Shown piece after piece: positions 27,548 to 36,502 of a DNA stretch of 46,159 bases. A program made the translations under genes and the position numbers. The notes under the pieces are model-generated. The model ran no database searches. It was not told where the DNA came from and worked only from the letters and a program-made list of their open reading frames with translations. The DNA lies in NCBI GenBank assembly GCA_003635315.1, contig PYJD01000012.1, forward strand, positions 1 through 46,159, given 5' to 3'. Every line of letters starts with the position of its first letter. The stretch's first letter is position 1. The stretch comes from Candidatus Poribacteria bacterium. Lineage in GTDB: Bacteria; Poribacteria; WGA-4E; WGA-3G.

Positions 27548-28891
27548 ATGGAAGTTCCACTACTACCTTATCTGATTGGATTGGTAGGTTTACTCTTACT
27601 CTCCGGCTTTTTCTCCGGTTCTGAAACTGCCTTATGTGCCCTATCACGTGTGCAGATTGAGAAGATACGACTTGATCGGGGAAAATCTTCCGCAATTGTC
27701 AATTTCGTAGACAATCCACGCCGTTTATTTATTACTGTCCTCCTTGGTAACAACTTAGTAAATGTCACTTTTGCGATACTCATTCTACGTCTTGTAAAAA
27801 TAGTATTTTCTGAATCTCATCCAACCGTTTATACTCTATTAGCTTTAATATTTAGCGTTCTACCTATGCTTATCTTTGGTGAAATGGCACCAAAAACCTT
27901 TGCCATAAAGCATGCTGAGACTTTTGCTAAGATAACTGCCCCTTCCTTATGGGTTTTTTCTATTGTAATTTCTCCATTACGAGGATTATTACGCATTATA
28001 ATTGATAAACTTGTCCCCATCTTTGGGGGACAACCCGCCCCACCTGAAGAACTAACTACAACAGAATTGCAAGAGTTCCTCAATACTTATCATGATGATA
28101 CATTACCACCTGATGAAAGGGAAATTGCAAGTAATATTCTTCAATTGCGGGATATAGAAGCAAAAGAAATTATGGTGCCAAGAACTGAAGTCATTGCGGT
28201 TCCCACAACGACTACGATTCAAGAGACATTAACTCAAGCGAAAACATCCGGTTTTTCACGTATACCCGTTTATAGAGATAAAATTGATGAAATTTGTGGA
28301 ATATTCTATGTAAAAGATTTCGTCCCATGGCGGAATGAGGATATCAGTTCACTTACAATTGATGAATTCCTTAATCTACGTGTTAAAAAACCTAATATTA
28401 CCTCCAATGCTCCATTACTCCGCGAACCTGTCTTCGTGCTGGAAACCCGTAAAATTGGAATGTTATTGCTTCAATTAAAAGATGAAAAGACGAAAATCGC
28501 TATTCTTTCTGACGAATATAGTGGGTTTTCTGGAATTGTCACAACGGAAGACATTGTTGAAGAGGTCGTAGGTGATATAGTTGATGAGTATGATAGAGAC
28601 GATTCACAGTGTGAATACATAAAACATTCCGATAATCCATTAGTCATTGAAACATCCGGTCGCATGAGCATACGCGATCTGAATCAATTATTTGAACTCA
28701 AGCTACAAGAAAATGACGCAGACACTATCGGGGGTTATGCCGTTGAACTTTATGGACGTTTTCCTGATGTCGGTGATTCCAGCATAGACGATGGTGGAAT
28801 TGAATTCGAAATTACCGCTACAGAAGGTAATATCATTACAGGCTTAATAATTCGTGCTCCTATACTTGATGAAACTGAAATAGAAATATAA
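27548..28891 (+). CDS. CNNM/CorC (HlyC)-family membrane protein with CBS pair
   Basis: 447 residues in the order DUF21 (CNNM) membrane domain ~1-170, CBS pair ~200-340, CorC_HlyC C-terminal domain ~350-440. The membrane domain begins with LPYLIGLVGLLLLSGFFSGSETAL, a family hallmark, and contains further hydrophobic segments (VLLGNNLVNVTFAIL, LALIFSVLPMLIFGEM). The CBS region starts REIASNILQLRDIEAKEIMVPRT. The family is linked to Mg2+/Co2+ efflux or regulation; the ion is not predictable. It is followed 14 bases later by a paralogue. Confidence 0.9.
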   Translation: MEVPLLPYLIGLVGLLLLSGFFSGSETALCALSRVQIEKIRLDRGKSSAIVNFVDNPRRLFITVLLGNNLVNVTFAILILRLVKIVFSESHPTVYTLLALIFSVLPMLIFGEMAPKTFAIKHAETFAKITAPSLWVFSIVISPLRGLLRIIIDKLVPIFGGQPAPPEELTTTELQEFLNTYHDDTLPPDEREIASNILQLRDIEAKEIMVPRTEVIAVPTTTTIQETLTQAKTSGFSRIPVYRDKIDEICGIFYVKDFVPWRNEDISSLTIDEFLNLRVKKPNITSNAPLLREPVFVLETRKIGMLLLQLKDEKTKIAILSDEYSGFSGIVTTEDIVEEVVGDIVDEYDRDDSQCEYIKHSDNPLVIETSGRMSIRDLNQLFELKLQENDADTIGGYAVELYGRFPDVGDSSIDDGGIEFEITATEGNIITGLIIRAPILDETEIEI

Positions 28892-28905
28892 GTACGGACC
28901 AAACC

Positions 28906-30240
28906 TTGAAAACACTTCTCATTTCAATACTCTTATTTGGTGCTGGCAGTTCAGCATCCACAATCATAATAGTTAGCTCTTTTGTTTTTGCTGTACTCCT
29001 TTGTCTTGTGCTATCGGCTTTTTATTCTGGTTCTGAAACTGCTCTTGTTTCTGTAAATAAGATCGGTATTAATGAGTTGGTTGAATCAGATGATTCAAAA
29101 GCAAAAATTGTTCATAAGCTTGTAGAATCTCCCAGTAAGATGTTGGCACTGACCTTAGTCGGTACAAATCTTGCAAATGTACTCATTTCTCAATTTGGGG
29201 ATCGATTGACTGGTTCCATTCTTCAGGTTTCTGAGAATTTTCAGTTCATTATATCTACTTTGTATGTGACCATCCTCCTACTAATTTTCGGTGAGATTTT
29301 ACCGAAAACTATATTCCGTGTACACGCAAATAAACTTGCTTTACGGTATGCTTACCCATTACGCATTTCTGAATATATATTAGCACCACTCATCTATTTT
29401 CTACAAACATTGACGAAAGGTCTTGTTGGAATCATTGACAGAGGATTAACAACACCCAATATTGATGCTGAACGGGAGGAGTTACGTCTACTGGCAACAA
29501 TGGGGGAACAATCTGGTAATCTACTCCCTGAACAACGTCAAATGATTCACCGATTGCTCAATTTCCAAAATCGGACTGTTAGACAGGTGATGGTGCCACT
29601 CGTCGATATTGTTGCTATTGATAAGAATACAAAATGTGAGGAGTTTTTGAAGGTTGCAGCTGAATCGGGTTTCTCAAGAATACCTGTTTATGATGAACGT
29701 ATATACAATATCATCGGTATTGTCAATCTATTAGATGTCATTTATACAGATGATCAGCCTGAATCTATTGAACCATTTATACGAAAAGAACTTCATTTAG
29801 TTCCGGACTCAAAGAATATCAATAGCCTACTGAAAGAAATACAAAGTACACAACATACAATGGTATTTGCAGTTAATGAATATAGCGGAATTGTTGGATT
29901 GGTGACGGTCGAAGATCTAATTGAAGAAATTGTGGGTGAGTTTGAGGATGAACGGGATGAACCCGATGATATTCGTCTAATTGCACCCAACATTCTTGAA
30001 TGTGCCGGTAGAACTGAAGTTGAATTATTGGGAGAACATTACGACTTTAAAGTGCCACCAGGAGATTACGTAACAATAGCAGGTTATATTCTTGAAGAAA
30101 CTGGAAGTATTCCCGAATCTGGAACTGAATTAGACAATAAAGATATCGTGATAACTATCTTACAAGCAGATTCACGAGCTATTCGTAAAGTGCAAATTAA
30201 GAAACGAATTGGACGTTTCAATATCAAAGCAAAAGGTTAA
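28906..30240 (+). CDS. CNNM/CorC (HlyC)-family membrane protein, paralogue
   Basis: 444 residues, same domain order as the gene before: signature SAFYSGSETALVSVNKI, membrane segments, CBS pair beginning RQMIHRLLNFQNRTVRQVMVP, and CorC_HlyC domain. The start codon is TTG at 28906; no ATG is available without losing the first hydrophobic segment. The two paralogues are probably translated from one message and could form a heteromer, since CNNM proteins are dimers (family knowledge; the pairing is inference). Confidence 0.88.
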   Translation: MKTLLISILLFGAGSSASTIIIVSSFVFAVLLCLVLSAFYSGSETALVSVNKIGINELVESDDSKAKIVHKLVESPSKMLALTLVGTNLANVLISQFGDRLTGSILQVSENFQFIISTLYVTILLLIFGEILPKTIFRVHANKLALRYAYPLRISEYILAPLIYFLQTLTKGLVGIIDRGLTTPNIDAEREELRLLATMGEQSGNLLPEQRQMIHRLLNFQNRTVRQVMVPLVDIVAIDKNTKCEEFLKVAAESGFSRIPVYDERIYNIIGIVNLLDVIYTDDQPESIEPFIRKELHLVPDSKNINSLLKEIQSTQHTMVFAVNEYSGIVGLVTVEDLIEEIVGEFEDERDEPDDIRLIAPNILECAGRTEVELLGEHYDFKVPPGDYVTIAGYILEETGSIPESGTELDNKDIVITILQADSRAIRKVQIKKRIGRFNIKAKG

Positions 30241-30476
30241 TCACAGATATCTAAATTATTCGCGGTAACATTCCTTGAAACCCAGTAGGAGCTGTTTGTA
30301 ACCGCTCCCATAGGTGTCAATTTAGTGGTTTATACTTGTCTGATATTGATGTCTTTAGTCCCATAGGGACGGAATGTTTATAGCAAAAGCGTATACCCGA
30401 TAGGGAGTCCCGTAGGGACGGAATGTTTATAGTAAGTCGTTATCCTGACGTTTCTTGAGTGCCGATAGAAATGGTA
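30241..30476. repeat. Repeat-filled spacer: two GTCCCRTAGGGACGGAATG units and a palindrome
   Basis: 30358-30383 and 30407-30432 are near-identical 26-bp units, GTCCCATAGGGACGGAATGT and GTCCCGTAGGGACGGAATGT, each followed by TTATAG and starting with a small palindrome. 30283-30309 is a degenerate copy of the GTAGGAGCGGTTTGTAACCG family. No gene is seen. Confidence 0.75.
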
Positions 30477-31226
30477 TTATAAAATACCAAGCGGCGGTGT
30501 AACTGTAATTTCTTCTGTTACCATTCCAATGGGTTGTCGGCATATAGATAAAACCGTTTCTGCTACATGTTCTGGTTGTAGCATCTTATCAAAATCAGGA
30601 TGTTGTGGTATATCATCCCAGAATGGCGTCTCAACAGATCCGGGTAAAACGGCTGTCACACGTATATTCTGGTGTCTTACTTCTGCAGCTAACACCTTTG
30701 TTAACGCAAGTGCTCCTGCCTTTGCAGCACAATACGCAGATGAAGCTTGAAATGCCACTTTTGCTGCGACCGAAAGTACATTAATGATTTGACCATCTCC
30801 CTGAGAAATAAAGCTTGGTAAGGCATATTTTGTACAAAGGAAAAGACCCTTTAAATTAGAATTAATCACACTATCCCAATCAGAAACATCAAAATCTACT
30901 ACATTCCCAAAGACGCCATTACCTGCATTATTGACAAGGATATCCAATTTTTTATATGAATCCAGAGTCTTTTCAATGAGTAATTCTACTGAATTAGAAT
31001 CTGTAACATCAGTTGGTATATGCAGGGCATCGACACCTTTTTCCCTGAGTTCATCTTCAACATTCATAAGAGTACTCTGAGTTCTTGCAGCAAGAACTAC
31101 TTTTGCACCTGATTCACCTAAGGCAATAGCTATTGCCTTCCCTATACCTTTAGATGCCCCGGTGATAATCGCTACTTTTCCATCAATATCATTTAGTTGT
31201 AACTTATGACTATTCTCAGGTGTCAT
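30477..31226 (-). CDS. Short-chain dehydrogenase/reductase (SDR)
   Basis: 249 residues of classical SDR: cofactor loop TGASKGIGKAIA, NNAGNG, and active-site YCAAK (Tyr and Lys) with the catalytic Ser in NVLSVAAKV. AARTQS after the second strand, with an Arg, favours NADP(H). The substrate is not predictable; the sequence resembles 3-ketoacyl-ACP reductase-like enzymes. The gene is flanked by inverted copies of TAGAAATGGTATTA (30466-30479 and 31251-31263). It is transcribed alone. Confidence 0.88.
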   Translation of the reverse strand: MTPENSHKLQLNDIDGKVAIITGASKGIGKAIAIALGESGAKVVLAARTQSTLMNVEDELREKGVDALHIPTDVTDSNSVELLIEKTLDSYKKLDILVNNAGNGVFGNVVDFDVSDWDSVINSNLKGLFLCTKYALPSFISQGDGQIINVLSVAAKVAFQASSAYCAAKAGALALTKVLAAEVRHQNIRVTAVLPGSVETPFWDDIPQHPDFDKMLQPEHVAETVLSICRQPIGMVTEEITVTPPLGIL

Positions 31227-31285
31227 ATTGGATTACCATGTATCCTATTGTAATACCATTTCTGATATATAATGTCTCTCTTGTA

Positions 31286-31307
31286 GCATAAACTTTCCAG
31301 TTTGTGC
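31286..31307. repeat. Palindromic repeat GCATAAACT/AGTTTGTGC
   Basis: The inverted repeat GCATAAACT...CAGTTTGTGC, preceded by TTGTA. A close copy with the same flank TGTAGCATAAACT lies at 43785-43805. Confidence 0.7.
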
Positions 31308-31411
31308 CACATTCCGCTTCATTTCTAACAATCCGTAATGGGAGAAAAATTAATAGAAATGGTATAAGTTGAAAATATAATGTGATTATTCTTCAACATA
31401 GTTGTTTCTGA

Positions 31412-32020
31412 TTATGACCCTTGGACAGATCTTAAAAATTCTGATCGTGTTGAACTATCCTCACGAAATGTACCTATCATAGCATTTGTTGCCATACTTG
31501 AAGCCTGTTTTTCAACACCACGTGCCATCATACACATATGTTGTCCTTCCATCACAACGCCAACACCTGTCGGGTCTATAGCCGTTTGAATAGCCTCTGC
31601 AATCTCACGGGTTAATCTCTCCTGAACTTGTAAACGACGAGAAAACATATCCACGATACGCGGTATTTTACTTAACCCAATTATTCGATTCCGTGGAAGA
31701 TAACCGACATGACATTTACCCCAAAATGGGAGTATATGGTGTTCACATAGACTATAAAATTCTATATCCTTGACGATAACCATCTCATCAAAACTCTCGT
31801 CAAATATAGCATTGTTTAAAATATCATCAAGCTCTTGAGTGTATCCACTTGTCATAAATTCTATTGCCTTGGATGCACGCTCGGGAGTTTTCAATAGTCC
31901 TTCACGGGTCGGATCTTCGCCTATATTCTCAAGTATCTGTGTATAAAGACTTTCTAAATCTAAAGGGGTATGATTAGCCTTAAATGAAAGACCTGTCTGA
32001 GCTTCATGTTTATCCATCAT
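31412..32020 (-). CDS. folE: GTP cyclohydrolase I
   Basis: Converts GTP to 7,8-dihydroneopterin triphosphate, the first step to folate and queuosine/pterins. About 202 residues with [11 protein letters not shown], the zinc-site Cys/His in [20 protein letters not shown] and [11 protein letters not shown] chose the ATG at 32020 because GGAG lies 12 bases upstream and the overlap with the upstream gene is then short; in-frame ATGs at 32017, 32038 and 32092 are possible. Overlap with the PTPS gene indicates a coupled pterin operon. Confidence 0.92.
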   Translation of the reverse strand: MMDKHEAQTGLSFKANHTPLDLESLYTQILENIGEDPTREGLLKTPERASKAIEFMTSGYTQELDDILNNAIFDESFDEMVIVKDIEFYSLCEHHILPFWGKCHVGYLPRNRIIGLSKIPRIVDMFSRRLQVQERLTREIAEAIQTAIDPTGVGVVMEGQHMCMMARGVEKQASSMATNAMIGTFREDSSTRSEFLRSVQGS

Positions 32021-32855
32021 GATAAGAGGATTCTCCATAATAATCAAAATGATTTCTGGGTGTTTCTCGTAAACGTAAACGGTGTAAAACAATGGGTTGT
32101 AAATTGGGTTCTAAGACATCCCAAAGTACTTTCACAAAATTCTCAGATGTCGGATTGAGTTCTTTGAATTCTATGGTGTCAATGTTAAGATGTTTGTAAT
32201 CAAAACGGTTCATAACCTGTGCTTCTACCACCTCATCAATCAAACCCAATCCTGCTACTAAACCAGTTTTTTCATCTACATCCCCTTTTACTGTAATTTC
32301 AAGGACATAGTTGTGTCCATGTCCTGCAGGGTTATTACACTTCCCAAATACTTCAAGGTTTTCATCTTCAGAAAGATATTGACTGTTTAGCCGATGGGCT
32401 GCACTAAACTCATAGACTTTCGTGAGATATACCATAGTATTATTTCCATAATAGTCAGTAAATTGTTGAGAACTTTCATACAAACGAACCTTGTGAAGTA
32501 ATCCACAAGGTAGAGAATTGATAAGACGTTGCCATATTTCAATCGTAATATTTTCACATGTAGGAATTAAATTTGGATTCTCTGCAAAAACAGGATGCTG
32601 ACTGTTTAAGTGCTTGTGATCATAATTGCCATGTACCTCATTTTTTAACAATGCATCTAAATCGGTTAAATTGATCACCATTCCATTATCGGTATTGATA
32701 CCACCTTTCACCATTACCTCAAGGATATAATTGTGACCATGACTACTCGGATTTGCCGCCGGACCGTACAATTCGTAGTTCTCATCATCCGTTAATCCTG
32801 GAATCCTATTATAATGAGACGCTTCAAAAGCTGTTTGTCGGGTTAAGTAGTACAT
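32010..32855 (-). CDS. Tandem 6-pyruvoyl/6-carboxy-tetrahydropterin synthase fusion (PTPS/QueD family)
   Basis: 281 residues consisting of two PTPS domains, ~1-138 and ~141-278. Both keep the zinc ligands (H14, H39, H41; H154, H179, H181 in HGHNY). The catalytic Cys is present in domain 2 (GKCNNP, C173) but replaced by Ala in domain 1 (GPAANP, A33). Conversely the Asp-His of the triad is intact in domain 1 (DHKHLN, D79-H80) but reads DYKHLN in domain 2. The enzyme uses FolE's product, dihydroneopterin triphosphate, and overlaps folE, so the two act in sequence. The end product (pyruvoyl-tetrahydropterin or the queuosine precursor) is uncertain. Confidence 0.88.
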   Translation of the reverse strand: MYYLTRQTAFEASHYNRIPGLTDDENYELYGPAANPSSHGHNYILEVMVKGGINTDNGMVINLTDLDALLKNEVHGNYDHKHLNSQHPVFAENPNLIPTCENITIEIWQRLINSLPCGLLHKVRLYESSQQFTDYYGNNTMVYLTKVYEFSAAHRLNSQYLSEDENLEVFGKCNNPAGHGHNYVLEITVKGDVDEKTGLVAGLGLIDEVVEAQVMNRFDYKHLNIDTIEFKELNPTSENFVKVLWDVLEPNLQPIVLHRLRLRETPRNHFDYYGESSYHDG

Positions 32856-32881
32856 CTTCTATATGATAATATAACATTATT

Positions 32882-32994
32882 TCGTAGGTCGGGTAGAAGC
32901 GATAGCGAAACCCGACTTTTTATTGTGTCATGTCCAAATCAACGCCAAATGCGCGTGTGGCATTTGGCGGGTTTCGTACCTCAACCCGACCTAC
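32882..32994. repeat. Long inverted repeat GTAGGTCGGG...CCCGACCTAC
   Basis: Arms near 32885-32894 and 32984-32993 read GTAGGTCGGG and CCCGACCTAC. Inside are secondary palindromes (AAGCGATAGCGAAACCCGAC and CGCCAAATGCGCGTGTGGCA). The layout matches a well-known class of dispersed bacterial repeats. Confidence 0.75.
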
Positions 32995-33029
32995 AATATG
33001 TATTGACATTTTGTCAATTAGAAATGGTA

Positions 33030-33425
33030 TTACTCAAGTCGACTAATCAGATAAATGAAAACAATAGCAGCAGACATTCCTGTTCCGGACCTAAGACCAT
33101 ATTCTGTCCATCGTGTCTGTAAGAATACAGATTCAGATTTATATGCTGTCACATATTTCTCCACATATTCTGGTGGTTGACCAAGTAAACCCTTGATTTC
33201 ATTTACCACTACTTCTGGTGGAGTCTTTGCTGCTTTTGTTACCTGATCACCACCTACGATCCAAGAGAAAATACAACCGTTAATTAACCCCTCAACAAAC
33301 CATTTTGTTCGAGGTACATCTCTTTGTGCATCTTGCCGTCCCATCTGTTGAGGGGTTAATTCACAAACGCCAGTTGCAGGTATGAGAATGATAATGATTA
33401 GCATGAATATAAATGTGTATTTCAT
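33030..33425 (-). CDS. Small exported or membrane protein, unknown
   Basis: 131 residues. Residues 1-20 form a signal peptide or membrane anchor (MKYTFIFMLIIIILIPATGV), and a second hydrophobic stretch lies near the C terminus (GMSAAIVFIYLISRL). The Cys after GV is not in a proper lipobox. AAGGGAAAGG precedes the ATG. The mature part is neither repetitive nor of a recognised family. Confidence 0.65.
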   Translation of the reverse strand: MKYTFIFMLIIIILIPATGVCELTPQQMGRQDAQRDVPRTKWFVEGLINGCIFSWIVGGDQVTKAAKTPPEVVVNEIKGLLGQPPEYVEKYVTAYKSESVFLQTRWTEYGLRSGTGMSAAIVFIYLISRLE

Positions 33426-33450
33426 ACCTTTCCCTTGGCAAAAATTACGG

Positions 33451-33729
33451 TTATGTGGGAGTTTTTAACTCATTCTCCACAGATTCATACTGAACTGTCA
33501 TCACCCATTCTCCTGTACCGCGTATCTGAATATTGCACTTTTTCAACCATTCAATCAGGGTTTGCCGGTCTTTTGCTTCCCATTCACAAACCATTCTTCC
33601 TGATAAAGTATCACATAACACACGAAGATTACGAACATCCTCGTTTGCTTCCTCATTAAAACGTTTAAGCAAACGTGCAATATCTTGTCGTGTCATACAT
33701 GCAATGGCATGAGTTGTAAGAAATCTCAT
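33451..33729 (-). CDS. Small DUF4242-like (ferredoxin-fold) protein
   Basis: 92 residues. The pattern RFLTTHAIACMTRQDIARLL ... RNLRVLCDTLSGRMVCEWEAKDRQTLIEWL is like the DUF4242 / SCO4226 nickel-binding family, small alpha-beta proteins. Residue positions that bind metal are not certain. It lies 25 bases upstream of the small exported-protein gene on the same strand and may be co-transcribed with it. Confidence 0.55.
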   Translation of the reverse strand: MRFLTTHAIACMTRQDIARLLKRFNEEANEDVRNLRVLCDTLSGRMVCEWEAKDRQTLIEWLKKCNIQIRGTGEWVMTVQYESVENELKTPT

Positions 33730-33773
33730 ATTCTAATGTCTCGGTAATCATGAGATGAGTACATGATCCAAAA

Positions 33774-33990
33774 TCCCTGTAGGAGCGATCTCAGAATCGC
33801 GATTTAACGTAGATTTATAGTGAACATTGAAAATAATAACCCAAAATTCCTGTAGGAGCGATCTCCGAATCGCGATTTAACATAGGTTTATAGTGAACAT
33901 TGAAAATAATAATCCAAATCCCTGTAGGAGCGATCTCCGAATCGCGATTTAACTCGGTGATAATCGGGAATCGGAATTCCCTCCTACATC
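33774..33990. repeat. Three tandem copies of the TAGGAGCGATCTCCGAATCG palindrome and one relative
   Basis: Copies start at 33779, 33852 and 33924 (spacing 73 and 72 bases), and are separated by nearly identical sequence containing TTTATAGTGAACATTGAAAA. 33957-33988 is an inverted copy of the TAGGAGGGAATTCCGATTCC relative found at 23115. Confidence 0.85.
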
Positions 33991-34026
33991 TCAAAATGCT
34001 CCATTAATTCAAAAGTTCACTATAAA

Positions 34027-34875
34027 CTAATCTCGTGCTATTGGAGCACCAACCAGATTACCCCACTCTGTCCAACTACCATCGTAGTTCCGTACTTTTT
34101 CATAACCGAGTAGATACTTCAACACGAACCATGTATGGGAAGAACGTTCCCCAATACGACAATAGGCTATTGTCTCTTTGCTATCATCAACACCTTCACC
34201 ACCGTAGATTGATGCCAACTCGTCATGGGATTTAAATGTACCGTCTTCTGCAACAGCGGTTGCCCATGGTATGTTCGCTGCACCAGGAATATGTCCTCCT
34301 CGTTGTGCCGTTTCACTCATGCCTGGAGGAGCAATGACTTCACCTGAAAACTCTGCAGGGGAACGAACATCCACGAGATTAACAATACCTTGTTCGAGAG
34401 TTGGAAGAACAGTATCCTTTGTTGCCCGTACATTATCATCAGGAAATTTCGCTTGATAGCCAGTACTGGGATAGGAAGGAACTTCTGTCACGAGATCTCT
34501 ACCTTCATCAATCCATTTCTGACGACCACCATTCATTACCTTTAACAAACTTTCATCATGTCCGTAATATCTAAATTGCCATAAAGCGTAGGTAGCAAAC
34601 CAGTTGTTATTATCACCATAAAAAATCACAGTTGTATCGTTAGAGATTCCACTGTCATTACACAATGCTTCAAACTGTTCTTTCGTAAGGATATCACGTC
34701 TTATTTGGTCACACAATTGTGTTTCCCAATTTAGACCAACCGCACCAGCAATATGTCCTTCACCGTATGCTGAAGTATCCACATCAACTTCAAGCAAACG
34801 TATACCTTCATTATTTCCATTATCGGCAACCCATTCGGTCGTTACCAAAACATCTGGATTTGCGTAATCTGCCAT
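34027..34875 (-). CDS. Thiosulfate sulfurtransferase (double rhodanese)
   Basis: 282 residues with two rhodanese domains: an inactive N-terminal one (~8-130) and a C-terminal active one (~150-280) with active Cys239 in AYCRIGERSSHTWF. The CRxGxR loop favours thiosulfate over mercaptopyruvate; the exact CRIGERSSHTWF matches the actinobacterial CysA/SseA-type enzymes. It transfers sulfane sulfur from thiosulfate to cyanide or other acceptors. AGGAGT lies about seven bases before the ATG. It appears to be transcribed alone. Confidence 0.93.
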   Translation of the reverse strand: MADYANPDVLVTTEWVADNGNNEGIRLLEVDVDTSAYGEGHIAGAVGLNWETQLCDQIRRDILTKEQFEALCNDSGISNDTTVIFYGDNNNWFATYALWQFRYYGHDESLLKVMNGGRQKWIDEGRDLVTEVPSYPSTGYQAKFPDDNVRATKDTVLPTLEQGIVNLVDVRSPAEFSGEVIAPPGMSETAQRGGHIPGAANIPWATAVAEDGTFKSHDELASIYGGEGVDDSKETIAYCRIGERSSHTWFVLKYLLGYEKVRNYDGSWTEWGNLVGAPIARD

Positions 34876-35118
34876 TCTATTTACTCCTGTTTATTTTCTG
34901 TTTCCAATTATATAAAATTACATATAATACAAAACTATATTACTTCTAATTTACTAATGCTAAATTTGTCTATATTATACGTCTTAGATAATTAATTGTC
35001 AAATATTCGTATATTATAACCCAAATTGCTACCTTATAATCCAAACAGCCAGATTGTGCATCTTATACCATTTCTAAGAAATATTATGCCATATCAACAC
35101 CATTCATCCACCCCGGTA

Positions 35119-35139
35119 GGAGCGGTTTGTAACCGCTCC
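35119..35139. repeat. Perfect palindrome GGAGCGGTT-TGT-AACCGCTCC
   Basis: Nine-base arms around TGT. It is the best-preserved copy of the family also seen degenerate at 24363 and 30283. Confidence 0.85.
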
Positions 35140-35706
35140 GAATATAAAATTACATGTTAATTTCAGAGAACTATTCATTTATAAATGTATCAGAATTAAT
35201 AGTCGTAAATTGGAAATTTAATCCTAATATCCAGACATTTAATAAGGTGCAAAAACAGACCTTTAATCCTAAATTCCCCACTAAAAAATCGTGAAATCGT
35301 TGGACATTTCCATAGGGTGAAAAAGTGTCCAAAAAGTGAAAAAAGTTACACTTTTTGACACATTGTGTGTCATTGAAATTGGTGTAAATTACCCCTCTAA
35401 CCGCTGTCATAGACTGACTTTACTCCACTTCGAATTAACTTTTTAAGAATTTGCAAAAAGTGTGATTTTGTGTTTTTCTTGTCCATGCGAATTTTGACAA
35501 TTCCGACCTGCATATTAAAGCAGTTTTTTCGACATAAATAAAATTTTCTATTTAGGACGTTTTTATAGATAGTCATCATTCATTCTCTAATAATATGGTT
35601 CTCATTAAAGTTATGTTAAAAATGTATCAAATCAGCGTATGTTATGGATTAAACTAAGAAATAGCTGCTGACTATCTTTACACCTCTCATAGTATTTTAT
35701 ATTTAT

Positions 35707-35748
35707 GTGAAAAAGTTACGAAATCGTAACTTTTTTCTGTAACCCCTA
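35707..35748. repeat. Distant inverted copy of part of the tandem-array unit
   Basis: AAAAAGTTACGAAATCGTAAC followed by TTTTTTCTGTAAC is the reverse complement of the GTTACAGAAAAAAGTTACGA core of the repeat unit at 1-840, but the flanks differ. Confidence 0.7.
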
Positions 35749-36104
35749 ATTACGTAAATTCGGTTTTAGGTCAGTAGCCACCTATGTTTACAAGCAATTT
35801 ACGAATTTCTGCTAAAAAATAAAAAATGTTCCTGATTGATTCCTTCACACTGAATTCCCCATTAAGATGTGAGAATATGCAGATATTTGTGTAATTATGT
35901 ATATATTTTCTTTAATCATAGTTTAGGTATTAGTATGAGTATTTTGTTTATTCTCTATTTGTTATTGTAACGTATGTTTACTATTCTGTCAACCCTTTTC
36001 TGTATATGTGATGTTTGTTGTTTCAATTTTCTTCAATTTATTTTTTATATGGTGAATTTGTGTGTAAATAGTGTGCGGATTACGCGGATAAGATGTGTGT
36101 GAAT

Positions 36105-36290
36105 ATCATCCTTGTGATCATGATATTCTCTTTTCTAGGCTGACTGCTGATAACCAATAGCCATTTCTGTCTGAATCGCGGATTACACGGATTACGCGGA
36201 ATACGCGGATAAGAGGGTTTTCTTGTCTGAATCGCGTTTTTTCTGAATCGCCAAAACAACGCGGAATCCGCGGTTAAGAGGGTTAGCCCC
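36105..36290. repeat. Dispersed ~150-bp repeat, left copy
   Basis: Shares ATCATCCTT.TGATC, GCTGACTGCTGATA.CCAATAG and TCTGAATCGCGTTTTTTCTG with 44808-44960 in the same orientation, followed in both by TTACGCGG-type strings. Confidence 0.75.
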
Positions 36291-36502
36291 AGAGGGGTGG
36301 AATGTGTGTAGAAAACGTGGATTGAAATGATGGGAAACCCCAGAGGGGTGAAAAGTGTATTGTATTGAAATTGTCCAAACTAAGCCGAGGTATGAAAAAA
36401 TCTTAGATGGGAAATAATTTATGACTAACGTATAAAGGGGTGGTGTGAGGGTGTTTCCGTAAATATTTGATAGGAGGGGTTGATTACATTTTACGGAAAT
36501 CT

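Larger units (their letters stand above)
34876..36502. other. 1.6-kb gene-free, repeat-rich segment
   Basis: No convincing gene. It contains the palindrome GGAGCGGTTTGTAACCGCTCC (35119-35139), a 45-bp sequence (35327-35370) that recurs inverted at 45675-45717, an AAAAAGTTACGAAATCGTAAC palindrome (35711-35733) related to the array at 1-840, and TTACGCGGATTACGCGG-type repeats (36130-36280) followed by two CCCCAGAGGGGTG units (36290-36345). It marks the left border of the accessory region. Confidence 0.7.

Noticed and set aside
32021..32092. Longer folE starting inside the PTPS gene
   Set aside because: The 24 extra residues are the out-of-frame end of the PTPS gene and would overlap it by 83 bases.
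33774..33990. CRISPR array
   Set aside because: Only three copies, palindromic, and the sequences between them are nearly the same as each other.
35171..35579. Two short minus-strand frames (79 and 60 residues) in the gene-free segment
   Set aside because: No ribosome-binding site, no motif, and they lie in repeated AT-rich sequence.
34876..36502. tRNA or other structured RNA gene
   Set aside because: I found no cloverleaf or TTCGAATC-type arm; the inverted repeats here belong to dispersed families.
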